Shown here: positions 48,162 through 57,124 of the stretch, piece after piece
Layout of the letters: every line of letters begins with the position of its first letter
Position numbering within the stretch: the stretch's first letter is position 1
Assembly: GCA_937915755.1 (NCBI GenBank)
Contig: CALGGR010000107.1
Span: forward strand, 40,828 to 104,827
From: an uncultured Fretibacterium sp.
GTDB taxonomy: Bacteria; Synergistota; Synergistia; Synergistales; Aminobacteriaceae
Reading direction: 5' to 3'
Length of the DNA: 64,000 nucleotides
Notes under the pieces: generated by a model
What the model saw: the letters and a program-made list of their open reading frames with translations, nothing else
What the model was told of the DNA's origin: nothing
Databases searched by the model: none
Made by a program: the position numbers and the translations under genes

Positions 48162-49003
48162 GACAGCACCACCTCCGCCAATTTCATGCCCATACTCTCA
48201 GCTTCACGCCTTTTCCCTGAAAGCATTACCCGCTTAATCCTCCCATCGTCAGCAAAAAATCCCCGCAATGTCAGATGTTCACCGTCAACTTCAGCATATG
48301 CTCCAGCAGGAATGTTACAACCCGAACCCAGGCATCGCGAAAAACTCCTCTCAGCAACCGCGCAATCACGAGCGTCATCATCGTTTACACACTCAAGATA
48401 CGGGTAATCGCTGTCCGAACGGCCCTGACACGCCAATATCCCCTGACCAGGCGAAGGCACGATCTCGTCGACCGTGAAAATCCTCGCTATCCTTTGAGAG
48501 AGTCCGAGACGTTCAAGCCCCGCAGCAGAAAGCACAAGCCCGGAATATTCACCCGCATCGAGTTTCTTGAGGCGTGTCCCGATGTTCCCGCGAACTGGCA
48601 CTATCTTAGCGTCAGGATAGAGGCCGGCTAATTGCACCCTCCTTCTCGCTGATGATGTTCCTATTACACCGAAACCGCCGATTAGAGCGTCTCTTGGGTC
48701 TCCGCGTTTTGAGTATGCGACTATGGGCAAATCCGGCGCAATATTTGCTGGAAGATCCTTCAGGCTATGTACGGCTATATCAATTTCACCGCGCCTCAAT
48801 GACTCCTCGATTTCGTGAGTGAACATTCCCTTTATGCCTTGAGGGTCTGAACTGAACGCGGCCATGTTCTTGTCGCCCGATGTTTTTATTGGGACGGGGA
48901 TAATTTCCGCGTCCGGCCATGAAGCGCGTATCATGTCAGCAATAACTTTCACCTGCGCCAATGCTAATGGGCTTGAGCGTGTTCCTATTCGTATTCTGAG
49001 CAA
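48158..49003 (-). CDS. hemC: Hydroxymethylbilane synthase
   Basis: A 281-residue HemC. Seen: LRIRIGTRSSPLALAQVKVI at the start, GMFTHEIEESLRRGEIDIAVHSLKDLP, GTSSARRRVQLA, VPVRGNIGTRLKKLDAGEYSGLVLSAAGL, and CLGSGCNIPAGAYAEV (the Cys that carries the dipyrromethane cofactor is in the second motif). The frame is open far upstream, but the true start is TTG at 49003, with AAGGTGA just upstream and the conserved R-I-G-T-R-x-S at residues 4-9. Coupled to cobA-hemD. Confidence 0.95.
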   Translation of the reverse strand: MLRIRIGTRSSPLALAQVKVIADMIRASWPDAEIIPVPIKTSGDKNMAAFSSDPQGIKGMFTHEIEESLRRGEIDIAVHSLKDLPANIAPDLPIVAYSKRGDPRDALIGGFGVIGTSSARRRVQLAGLYPDAKIVPVRGNIGTRLKKLDAGEYSGLVLSAAGLERLGLSQRIARIFTVDEIVPSPGQGILACQGRSDSDYPYLECVNDDDARDCAVAERSFSRCLGSGCNIPAGAYAEVDGEHLTLRGFFADDGRIKRVMLSGKRREAESMGMKLAEVVLS

Positions 49004-49070
49004 GTCTTCACCTTCCGTTAATGCTATACTACTTTCATCACAAATTCTAATTGGAGCTGAAAATTTTACA

Positions 49071-49871
49071 ATGCCTGAAGATTTAGATCCCACCACTGCG
49101 AGATTAGTATCAGAACTTTCCGCCTTAATACTCCCTGCGCTCACGAAGTCCCTTACGTCGGCCATTCCCTCAAATGATTTCACGGGAGCTGTCGAACGTA
49201 CCAGCAGAGTCGCCCAGGATTTGCGCTTATCCGTCGAGAAGGCTGTGCGTTCCGGGATTGATGACTCACGTGCCGGGCGAAGCATGATCATGCAGTCTAT
49301 GGGGACGATTCTTGAAGAAGTTGCGGGATTGAGAAGATTGCTTGAACGCCTCCCGGAAATTTTAGAGAACACCGTCAAGAACAGCCAGCCCGAAATCAAG
49401 ATTGCTGACGTTAAGAGCGATGCCCCTGCTTCTGACGCAATAATGTCCGAGCTTGAAGGGATTTCCGAACGCATTGACACTCTCACTCAAGGGATAAAAG
49501 CATTCTTTGAGACTTACGCAGAACACCGCGAGAATGACGGAGCTATTCCTGAGATTCTCAGGCCGTCATTTGATCCTGAGATGTTTTCGGGGCTTGAGGG
49601 TCTCGTCAAGGCTGAAAGTAAATCGCACAGCAAGGAGCTTTCCGAACTTTCGCGCGAGATTACGGCCATGACTGAGGAGAATAATACGGCACTTCTTCAC
49701 GAGGTCAGGGAGGTTGTTGCTGAGGAAGTTTCAGGGATTTCTGACGACGATCACCATACGCATTCAGGCAGTAACTCCGGCAACATAAAGATGCTGAAGA
49801 TTATCGCCCTTCTTTCGGGAGCGGGAGTGATTCTATTGCTGGTTGAACTCCTCGTTCTCCTCTTCAAGTGA
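49071..49871 (+). CDS. Tail-anchored coiled-coil protein of unknown function
   Basis: A 266-residue protein without a signal peptide. It has helical, heptad-rich stretches (~30-125 and ~180-225), a His/Asp/Ser-rich patch (SDDDHHTHSGSNSG, ~228-243) and one C-terminal membrane helix (MLKIIALLSGAGVILLLVELLVLLFK) at the extreme end. The layout is that of a tail-anchored protein facing the cytoplasm. I chose ATG 49071; GGAG is ~14 nt upstream. A TATACT-type -10 at 49024 serves it, divergent from hemC. No family recognised. Confidence 0.7.
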   Translation: MPEDLDPTTARLVSELSALILPALTKSLTSAIPSNDFTGAVERTSRVAQDLRLSVEKAVRSGIDDSRAGRSMIMQSMGTILEEVAGLRRLLERLPEILENTVKNSQPEIKIADVKSDAPASDAIMSELEGISERIDTLTQGIKAFFETYAEHRENDGAIPEILRPSFDPEMFSGLEGLVKAESKSHSKELSELSREITAMTEENNTALLHEVREVVAEEVSGISDDDHHTHSGSNSGNIKMLKIIALLSGAGVILLLVELLVLLFK

Positions 49872-49913
49872 GATTGACATAGTTCCGAAATTTTGGAAAA
49901 AGGAGGCTCCACC

Positions 49914-52457
49914 ATGAAAAAATTTCTGCCATTATTGCTATTATTCATGTTCACTTCTTTCACTTCTTCGGCACTTGCTATTGAGATTAACGCTGAGAAT
50001 TTCCCGGACGAAAATTTCAGGCAGTTCTTGCTGACGGAGCGTGATATTGACGGAGATGATGATCTCTCACAGTCCGAAATTGCGGCAATCAATGAGCTAA
50101 TCGTGAACGGCTGCGAAATCTCAAGCCTTCAGGGAATCGAATACTTCACCGAACTCGAATACCTTGACTGCGGGAACAATGCCATCACAAGCTTAGACCT
50201 TAGTGCGAACACGAAACTCACTGATGTAATCTGCAACAACAATCTTCTTGAGACGCTCGACCTTTCTGCAAACACCGCGTTACTCAGCCTCAACTGCGAG
50301 AACAACCTTCTCATCTGGCTGAACATCGACAACTGCGCAGCACTCAATAACCTTATGATGCTCGGCAACAACCTTCCGGAACTCAACATTGCGGGTTGCC
50401 CAATGCTCTATAGCATCGAGGACTCGTTCATCAACTACTACTTCGACTTCGACGAGAACGTAACAGAGATTGTCTTTGAGCATGTCGACAACCCTAAAAT
50501 TCCCACGAAGCCAAGAATCACAACCTCAATGATTCCCGATGCTGAACTTGGGACTTCATTCTCGTTCCAGCTAAAAGCACGAGGTACATCACCAATCACA
50601 TGGTCAGCAGAAAATTTACCGGGCGGCCTAAGACTGAGCGGTGATATTATCACGGGAACTCCGATAATTTCTGGGGACTTCACATTTACAGCAAGGGCTG
50701 AAAATTCTCTCGGCAATGATACTGCATCGTTAAGGCTCATCGTTGCTGATACGATTACGATTAACGCAGAGCATTTTCCCGATGATAATTTCCGGGCATT
50801 CCTTAAGGCCCTTGAGCGTGACAGTTTCGACGGAGACGGGAAATTTTCGAGGAATGAAATCGCACAGGTCAAGGACATCAACATTATCGACGGCGTTGAG
50901 CTTCTTTTTGACGACGAATATTTCTCAGGGAAAGTGAAAAGCCTTGAAGGTATCGGATACTTTACAGCCCTTGAAACACTTGCGTGCGATAATAATGACC
51001 TCGATATTCTTGATCTTCAGCACAATACCGCGCTAAAGGAATGCTATTGCAGCAATAACCCTCTTTCATGGCTGAACATCGACAACTGCTCCGAACTTTC
51101 CGCACTCAGCATAATGGGCGTGAATATTCCCAAGCTCAACATCGGAGGCTGCCCAAAGCTCTACACGAGGGAAGAAGTCTATGATTACGATGACGATGGG
51201 AACGAAATCCTCACTGACTACGTGTACACATACAACTTCGATTTTGACGGCGATGTTACGGAAATCGTCTTTGAACACGTCGACAATCCCCTCATCACTC
51301 TCAGCATAACAACAAGCAGCTTGAAAGTCGGAACAATCGGAAAGTCTTACAGCGTTACCATGAAGGCAAAAGGGACTAAGCCCTACACATGGTCAGCAAC
51401 AGGTCTTCCAGCAGGCCTGCAGCTCAGCACAAAGGGGAAAATTTCCGGCAAGGCTTCAGAGTTCGGGACGTTCAATGTAACATTCACGGTCTCAAACGCA
51501 ACAGAGAGCGTCTCGAAGGAATTAACGCTCACGATTAAGGGAATAGCCCCAAAAATCTCAGGCACTCTCGCAAAGGCTGAACTCAGTGTGCCGTACAGCT
51601 CTGGTCTGAAGCTCACGAAGGGAAGCAAGCCTGTCACATGGAGCGTAACGGGGAATCTTCCTGATGGGCTGTCACTGGATGCTTCAACGGGAATAATCTC
51701 AGGAACGCCTGTGTCGTATAAGAGTTCAGGCTTCAAGCTGAAGGTTACGGCCTCGAATCGTGCGGGAGAAGCATCGAAATCCGTCAAGCTCAAGGTCAAA
51801 GGCACAAAGCCCAAGATCACGGCCAGCCTCCCGAACGCAACACAAGGTCAGCCATACACAGCGGCACTTACAGCAACAGGAAGCGAGCCTGTTACGTGGA
51901 CAGCGGCGAATCTTCCGGAAGGATTGAGCCTCAGCGGCAATACAATTTCAGGCACACCAACAGGGACAGCAAAGTCCTACAGGGTGAAGCTCACAGCAAC
52001 GAATCCCGTGAAGTCCGTCAAGAAAACCGTAACCCTAAGGGTCATCACGAGCACTGTGAACGAGAACCTCCTCGAATTTTCTTACAGCGATGAGAACGTC
52101 AAGGACACTCCATCATCGAACGGTGCTGGGAAAAATTCCTCAACCCAGACAGAGTTTTACTCGCCATCGGGCAACCTGTCAGACGGCTGCATCATTGTCG
52201 CAGAGTTAGGGACGATCTCAGCCGATGAGTCGGGAATGTATGAGTTTGGAATCGCATTGAGTGATGATGTTCCAGAGGGTGCAGAGTTGGTGTACCTCGC
52301 AAATTCTGATGAACCTTCGGACGATGACGAGATTTCGGAGTTCTATGATGATGAAGGGAACGAAATATCCGCCGTTCCGGAGAGCCGGAGGATCACAATA
52401 TCAATATGGCTCAACAAGGAGATTGTCTACTCGCCGGTTATTGCTGTAAAGCTGTGA
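49914..52457 (+). CDS. Exported leucine-rich-like / Ig-like (He_PIG) repeat surface protein
   Basis: An 847-residue exported protein. Signal peptide MKKFLPLLLLFMFTSFTSSA; two modules that each start with an EF-hand-like line (NFPDENFRQFL, DIDGDDDLSQSEI / DSFDGDGKFSRNEI) and run into leucine-rich-like repeats (LEYLDCGNNAITSLDLSANT, LTDVICNNN). Between and after them come Ig-like He_PIG repeats: one at ~200-280 and three at ~460-710, each with W-S-x-x-x-LPxGL and an ISGTP turn. The C-terminal ~100 residues are Asp/Glu/Ser-rich. Unlike the related protein at 13038-14906 it has no sorting-signal tail. Likely a surface or secreted adhesion-type protein (inference). Confidence 0.85.
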   Translation: MKKFLPLLLLFMFTSFTSSALAIEINAENFPDENFRQFLLTERDIDGDDDLSQSEIAAINELIVNGCEISSLQGIEYFTELEYLDCGNNAITSLDLSANTKLTDVICNNNLLETLDLSANTALLSLNCENNLLIWLNIDNCAALNNLMMLGNNLPELNIAGCPMLYSIEDSFINYYFDFDENVTEIVFEHVDNPKIPTKPRITTSMIPDAELGTSFSFQLKARGTSPITWSAENLPGGLRLSGDIITGTPIISGDFTFTARAENSLGNDTASLRLIVADTITINAEHFPDDNFRAFLKALERDSFDGDGKFSRNEIAQVKDINIIDGVELLFDDEYFSGKVKSLEGIGYFTALETLACDNNDLDILDLQHNTALKECYCSNNPLSWLNIDNCSELSALSIMGVNIPKLNIGGCPKLYTREEVYDYDDDGNEILTDYVYTYNFDFDGDVTEIVFEHVDNPLITLSITTSSLKVGTIGKSYSVTMKAKGTKPYTWSATGLPAGLQLSTKGKISGKASEFGTFNVTFTVSNATESVSKELTLTIKGIAPKISGTLAKAELSVPYSSGLKLTKGSKPVTWSVTGNLPDGLSLDASTGIISGTPVSYKSSGFKLKVTASNRAGEASKSVKLKVKGTKPKITASLPNATQGQPYTAALTATGSEPVTWTAANLPEGLSLSGNTISGTPTGTAKSYRVKLTATNPVKSVKKTVTLRVITSTVNENLLEFSYSDENVKDTPSSNGAGKNSSTQTEFYSPSGNLSDGCIIVAELGTISADESGMYEFGIALSDDVPEGAELVYLANSDEPSDDDEISEFYDDEGNEISAVPESRRITISIWLNKEIVYSPVIAVKL

Positions 52458-52477
52458 CAGAATGAGTGTATGAAAAA

Positions 52478-52505
52478 CGGAGAAGCAGCCTTCACCACTT
52501 CTCCG
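52478..52505. terminator. Bidirectional terminator between convergent genes
   Basis: CGGAGAAG (52478-52485) pairs with CTTCTCCG (52498-52505), 12-nt loop. AAAAA before it gives a U-run on the minus strand and a weaker AATTTT follows on the plus strand. Confidence 0.8.
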
Positions 52506-52542
52506 CAGAATTTTAGCGAGCGTGATTACGCTTCTTGCAGGT

Positions 52543-54033
52543 TTACTTGCCCGCGAGATACTCGTTCATGCTTGCCGCAGCCCTTCGTCCCTCGCCCATT
52601 GCGAGAATGACAGTCGCCGCTCCAAGAACGATGTCTCCGCCTGCCCATACATGCGGAATGCTGGTCTTCTGGTTCTCGTCAACGATGATGTTACCGTACT
52701 TCGTTACGTTGAGGCCTTCAGTCGTCTGAGCCATCAGCGGGTTCGAGTCGTTGCCCAAAGCTATGACAGCCGCGTCAATGTCAAGAACATGCTCAGTTCC
52801 CGGAATTGCTACCGGCCTGCGTCTTCCTGAAGCGTCAGGCTCTCCAAGCTCATACGTGAGAAGCTCGACTCCAATGAGTTTGCCCTTCTCGTCTCCGATG
52901 AACTTCGTGGGGTTCTCAAGGAAGTGGAAATCTACGCCCTCCTCGAAAGCATGAGCGACTTCCTCAATCCTCGCGGGCATCTCGGCACGTGTCCTTCTGT
53001 AGACGCAGTAGACCTTCTCCGCGCCGAGACGTAACGCTGTCCTTGCGCCGTCCATTGCAACGTTGCCGCCGCCGAATACTGCAACTCTCTTGGCCTCGTA
53101 AAGCGGTGTAGCTGCATGTTCGCGGTCGTATGCTTTCATGAGGTTTGAGCGTGTGAGGTACTCGTTCGCGCTGAATACGCCGATTAAGTTCTCGCCCTCG
53201 ATGTGCATGAACTTGGGGAGTCCCGCGCCTGTTCCGATGAATGCCGCGTCAAATCCCTGCTCCTTCAAAAGCTGGTCAAGTGTCGCAGTCCTACCAACAA
53301 GGAAGCTCGTCTTGAACTCAACGCCCATCTTCTTGAGGTTCTCGACTTCTTTCGCGACGATAGTCTTTGGAAGCCTGAACTCAGGAATACCGTAAACCAT
53401 AACTCCGCCGGTCTTCTGGAATGCCTCGAATACCGTTACGCTGTGTCCAGCCCTTCTAATGTCAGCAGCAACCGTGAGCCCTGCAGGGCCTGAACCGATT
53501 ACTGCGACTTTCTTGCCGGTCTCAGCCGCTGGTGTCGGGACGGTGATCATGTCCTTCGCTCTCTCCCAGTCGGCAACATAGCGTTCGAGTCTTCCGATTG
53601 CTACAGCCTTTTCGGGGGACTTGAGCATTTTCCCGATTGTGCAGAAGCTCTGACACTGCTTCTCCTGTGGGCATACACGTCCGCAGATAGCGGGTAACAA
53701 GTTCGTCGTCTTGATTGTGTCAACGGCACCCTTGAAATCGCCTGACTGAATGTGCTTGATGAACTCAGGAATCGGCACTCCTACGGGGCAGCCCTTCTTG
53801 CACGGAGCTGTGGGGCACTGTATGCACCTCTCAGCCTCAACTCTCGCCTGTGTCTCAGTGTAGCCGAGCGCGACTTCCGACATATTATGAGCGCGTACTG
53901 TTGGCTCCTGTGATGGCATCTCCTGCTGAGGAATCGCAAACCTGTCCTTGTTGGCTAAAGTTTTTCCCTCAATGCCTGCCCAAATCTTCGCGGCTTCTTC
54001 CTGGAGCATCTCTGTTGTCTTGTGTTCACTCAT
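52543..54033 (-). CDS. GltD-like NADPH-binding flavoprotein (NfnB/SudA-type large subunit)
   Basis: A 496-residue homologue of the glutamate synthase small subunit / NfnB. N-terminal Fe-S region CIQCPTAPCKKGCPVGVPIP and ICGRVCPQEKQCQSFC (~70-130); FAD-binding VAVIGSGPAGLTVAADIRRA (~175); NADPH-binding VAVFGGGNVAMDGARTALRL (~320); C-terminal FAD loop WAGGDIVLGAATVILAMGEG. Paired with the DHOD-like flavoprotein behind it, this most resembles NfnAB, the electron-bifurcating ferredoxin:NADP oxidoreductase, or sulfide dehydrogenase SudAB. Sequence alone does not separate the two. There is no large glutamate synthase subunit nearby, so it is probably not GltD proper. Confidence 0.9.
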   Translation of the reverse strand: MSEHKTTEMLQEEAAKIWAGIEGKTLANKDRFAIPQQEMPSQEPTVRAHNMSEVALGYTETQARVEAERCIQCPTAPCKKGCPVGVPIPEFIKHIQSGDFKGAVDTIKTTNLLPAICGRVCPQEKQCQSFCTIGKMLKSPEKAVAIGRLERYVADWERAKDMITVPTPAAETGKKVAVIGSGPAGLTVAADIRRAGHSVTVFEAFQKTGGVMVYGIPEFRLPKTIVAKEVENLKKMGVEFKTSFLVGRTATLDQLLKEQGFDAAFIGTGAGLPKFMHIEGENLIGVFSANEYLTRSNLMKAYDREHAATPLYEAKRVAVFGGGNVAMDGARTALRLGAEKVYCVYRRTRAEMPARIEEVAHAFEEGVDFHFLENPTKFIGDEKGKLIGVELLTYELGEPDASGRRRPVAIPGTEHVLDIDAAVIALGNDSNPLMAQTTEGLNVTKYGNIIVDENQKTSIPHVWAGGDIVLGAATVILAMGEGRRAAASMNEYLAGK

Positions 54034-54036
54034 GGT

Positions 54037-54909
54037 TTACGCCCCCTTCTTCGCTGCGTCAAGGCCGATCCTGCACTTGTGGTCAGCCTCGCGCTCCTTG
54101 TCCTTGAACGCCGTCATTCTCTGCATCATGTTGTCGAAGTCAACCTCGTAGCCGTTGAACTCAGGGCCGTCAACGCAGACAAATTTCGTCTTGTCCCCGA
54201 CTTTTACACGGCAGCAACCGCACATTCCTGTACCGTCAATCATGATCGTGTTGAGCGATGTCGTTATGGGTACACCGAAAGGCTTCGCGGCTGAAACGCA
54301 GAACTTCATCATGATGGCCGGACCGATTGAGACTATCTCGCTGACCTTCTCCTTCTCGCAAATCTCAGTGAGAGGAACGGTAACGACTGCCTTGCGTCCG
54401 TATGAGCCGTCATCTGTAACGACGATAAGCTCATCACTTGCTGCTCTCATTTCGTCCTCAAAGAAGAGGAGATCCTTCGTTCTTGCACCGATGATGGTAA
54501 CGACTTTGTTGCCGATAGCATGATTTGCCTGAACGATTGGGTGAAGCGGGGCGATTCCGATTCCGCCGCCTACGCAGAGAATGATTCCGTCCTTCTTCTC
54601 GATGTGGGTGGGTTTTCCGAGAGGCCCTACGAGAACGGGTACATTGTCTCCGACGTTGAATGTCTCGGAGAACGTTCGTGTTGATGCGCCGACTGTCTGG
54701 AATACGATTGCAATCCAGCCCTCTTCGGCGTTAGCGTCCGCGATGGTCAGAGGTATGCGCTCGCCGTAATCCTCATCAAGCTGGAAGATGATGAACTGCC
54801 CGGCTTTCCTGTTTCGCGCGATTTCTGGTGCTTCAACTTTGAAGTAATAGACGCTCTGATCTCTTTCCTTGTCGTAAGAGAGCTGGCGTTTCTCAAGTAT
54901 CTTATGCAA
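54037..54909 (-). CDS. DHOD-electron-transfer-like FAD/NAD-binding protein (NfnA/SudB-type)
   Basis: A 290-residue ferredoxin-NADP reductase-fold protein. FAD domain with ERIPLTIADANAEEG (R-x-P-x-T/S), GPLGKPTHIEKKDGIILCVG, then NAD(H)-binding GGGIGIAPLHPIVQANH, and the [2Fe-2S] cysteines in IDGTGMCGCCRVKVGDKTKF with VDGPEFNGYEVDF. It is encoded 3 nt upstream of the GltD-like subunit on the same strand, so the two should form a complex. The final cysteine of the cluster is in FVCVDGPEF. It likely balances NADH, NADPH and ferredoxin during amino-acid fermentation. Confidence 0.92.
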   Translation of the reverse strand: MHKILEKRQLSYDKERDQSVYYFKVEAPEIARNRKAGQFIIFQLDEDYGERIPLTIADANAEEGWIAIVFQTVGASTRTFSETFNVGDNVPVLVGPLGKPTHIEKKDGIILCVGGGIGIAPLHPIVQANHAIGNKVVTIIGARTKDLLFFEDEMRAASDELIVVTDDGSYGRKAVVTVPLTEICEKEKVSEIVSIGPAIMMKFCVSAAKPFGVPITTSLNTIMIDGTGMCGCCRVKVGDKTKFVCVDGPEFNGYEVDFDNMMQRMTAFKDKEREADHKCRIGLDAAKKGA

Positions 54910-55050
54910 AAGCTGTTCCCCCTCATATGAAGTATATTATTATGGATTTAATAACCATTAAATGATAAGCCCAAACGCGAGATTAGACAAGCAAACTCAA
55001 TCATTGAATTTTTGTCAGGGCATCAAGAATTTCTGATGAGCATGCAGTAA

Positions 55051-55076
55051 AAAACCCTCCCCATTCCTGAGGAGGG
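55051..55076 (-). terminator. Terminator of the AGCS symporter gene
   Basis: Read on the minus strand, CCCTCC (55076-55071) pairs with GGAGGG (55060-55055) and a U-run follows. It lies 25 nt after the symporter stop. Confidence 0.85.
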
Positions 55077-55100
55077 CCGAATATTTCCTTCTGCTTCCCG

Positions 55101-56747
55101 CTACATGGCTGCAGCAGCAATACCCAGTATCACCGCCAGGAAGCCCAGCAATGTCTGCCTTCTGTACGCCGTGAGAAGCCCAAGAACTATCGCAAGTCCC
55201 GCGAAAAGTGTTCTGTAAGCGAAGAACGCAGTCATGCCCATTGCAACAGCGATAAGCCCCATGACGATGTACTGAATTTTCGCAACAAAGATCTTCTGCT
55301 GTGACGAAAGAAGCCTGTCGCTCGGTGTTCCGTACTTCTCGTCGTAGTCGCTCACGATTCTCTTGAGTGTTACCGAAAGTATCAGAAGCCCGATGAGGTT
55401 CGGAAGTGCCATGAGTCCGTTCAGGGTGTCCGAGATGTCCCAGATATTGTTGAGGAACTGGTTGCCCTCTGCGCCGATGAACTGCGCTCCTGCCGCTCCG
55501 ACAAGAATCATCGCTATCCACATGATCTTCATCAGAGGCTTGCACCAAACGCCGAAGAGATACGTTACAGCCGTCTCAGCGTACCAGTACCAGCCGAGTA
55601 TCGTCGTGAACGCAAAAAGCAAAAGCCCCACAGAAAGCACGTACTTTCCCGGAGTACCCAGGGCATTCTCGAACGCCTGAAGCGTAAGCTGTGCGCCGGT
55701 GAGATCCGGTGAGTTTGTGAGAGTTCCGGTTACCATTACGACAAGCGCGGTCATCGTGCAGATTACGATCGTGTCCATGAAGACCTCGAAGATTCCGTAG
55801 AAGCCCTGCTGTACGGGATGCTCGACGTTAGCAGTAGCGTGAACCATAGGCGCGCTGCCCATACCAGCCTCATTGCTGAATACGCCCCTCGCGATTCCTC
55901 TCTGTACGGCCTCTTTAACTCCCCATCCAGCTAATGCTCCCGGCAATGTCTCAAGAGGATTGTTGAACGCAAGATGCACTGCTCTCGAAACTGTCTCAGG
56001 AATCATTGAAGCATTCATGATGAGAACATAGGCAGAACCGCCAATGTAGAATATTGCCATGAACGGGACTATATATGTCGTTACGGTTGAAAGGCTCTTT
56101 AGTCCGCCGATGATTACGAGAGCGACAAGAACCGCCATTGCTATGCCGCTGTAGAGGTGGTCAACTCCCCAGCCCATTGACATAGCCTCAGCCGCTGAGT
56201 TTGCCTGAGTCGCCGCGCCGATTCCGAATGACGCAAGGAAAGCAAACAGTGCGAAGAGTATGGCGAGAATCTTCCCGATGAATCCCCAGCCTTTTCCGAG
56301 AGCTTCGACAGTTCCGTTCTCAAGAATGTACATCGTACCGCCGCGCCAATCGCCCAGTGCGTCCTTCTGTCTGTAGTGAACCGCGAGGACAACTTCAGCG
56401 AACTTAGTGCACATTCCAAACACTGCCGAGATTAACATCCAGACTAATGCGCCCGGGCCTCCGAGATGAAGGGCTGTTGCAACACCTGCGACATTTCCTG
56501 TTCCGACTGTTGCTGCCATTGCTGTGGCCATTGCCGCGAATGACGTTATCGACTTGTCCTCATCTGACTTCTTTCTGAAGCTGAATACTTCCGACATTGC
56601 ATCGAAGAAGTAACGGAACTGAGGCATTCCGAGAAGCAAGGTGAGATATACGCCTGTGCCTACGAGAAGTATCAAAACGGGTGCGCCCCATACGAAGCTG
56701 TTGACGATCCCGTTGTAATACATAATCGTATCCATAATACTGCTCAT
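55101..56747 (-). CDS. Alanine/sodium symporter (AGCS family), C-terminally extended
   Basis: A 548-residue AGCS-family sodium:amino-acid symporter with about 11 core helices plus extra. Signatures: MAATVGTGNVAGVATALHLGGPGALVWM, KFAEVVLAVHYRQKD, GIARGVFSNEAGMGSAPMVHATA (the GxFSNEAGxGSAP sodium/amino-acid site), and FTTILGWYWYAETAVTYLFG. Typical AGCS proteins are ~450-490 residues; here a ~60-residue tail adds about two hydrophobic segments (IQYIVMGLIAVAMGMTAFF, FLAVILGIAAAAM). Substrate is likely alanine or glycine. Confidence 0.93.
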   Translation of the reverse strand: MSSIMDTIMYYNGIVNSFVWGAPVLILLVGTGVYLTLLLGMPQFRYFFDAMSEVFSFRKKSDEDKSITSFAAMATAMAATVGTGNVAGVATALHLGGPGALVWMLISAVFGMCTKFAEVVLAVHYRQKDALGDWRGGTMYILENGTVEALGKGWGFIGKILAILFALFAFLASFGIGAATQANSAAEAMSMGWGVDHLYSGIAMAVLVALVIIGGLKSLSTVTTYIVPFMAIFYIGGSAYVLIMNASMIPETVSRAVHLAFNNPLETLPGALAGWGVKEAVQRGIARGVFSNEAGMGSAPMVHATANVEHPVQQGFYGIFEVFMDTIVICTMTALVVMVTGTLTNSPDLTGAQLTLQAFENALGTPGKYVLSVGLLLFAFTTILGWYWYAETAVTYLFGVWCKPLMKIMWIAMILVGAAGAQFIGAEGNQFLNNIWDISDTLNGLMALPNLIGLLILSVTLKRIVSDYDEKYGTPSDRLLSSQQKIFVAKIQYIVMGLIAVAMGMTAFFAYRTLFAGLAIVLGLLTAYRRQTLLGFLAVILGIAAAAM

Positions 56748-56874
56748 GAATTACACGCTCCTAAAAATGCGAATTGACTCGCAAAAATTTTCTGTGCAAT
56801 TATACTATATTCCAAAGGATGCATAGTAACATCTAATAAAAACTTATAAAACGCTGTAAAAAGTCAAAAATTTT

Positions 56875-57094
56875 ATAACTTTTAAGAAAGGAGGTAAGCC
56901 GTTCACAGAAAATTTAAGTATTTTTGCTTTTATGTTCCGAATAATATACCAGCTAAAATAATAATTAGCTTCTGAAGCGAATTATACCCGTACGTTAGCG
57001 GGGAATTTAAGGCTCCGGAGCGTTATATCAAATGCAAGTAGCAGAACATCGTGAAAGTGGACGTGGTGAACGAGCAAGGGAACATAAGAGTTAT
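56875..57094 (+). ncRNA. raiA-type structured RNA, second copy
   Basis: A 220-nt segment homologous along its length to the RNA upstream of hpf (20459-20694). The closing helix is perfect here: ATAACTTTTA (56875-56884) with TAAGAGTTAT (57085-57094). Compared with copy 1, one pair changes U-G to C-G, a compensatory change. Copy 1 has ~18 extra nt between the TTAGCTTCTGAAGCG and CGTACGTTAGCG blocks. It sits 30 nt before a YfcE phosphodiesterase, not an hpf gene. There is no ORF within it. The 377-nt gap 56748-57124 otherwise holds only the divergent AGCS promoter region. Confidence 0.75.
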
Positions 57095-57124
57095 TTTATA
57101 AGTTTTCTGTAACGGAATTATCGC

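Noticed and set aside
48158..49486. HemC as a 442-residue protein with a long N-terminal extension
   Set aside because: The upstream 160 codons have no HemC similarity and lie opposite the gene at 49071; a TTG at 49003 with a good Shine-Dalgarno gives the normal length.
52543..54909. Glutamate synthase (GltBD) locus
   Set aside because: There is no large GltB-type subunit; the partner is a DHOD-like flavoprotein, which fits NfnAB/SudAB better.
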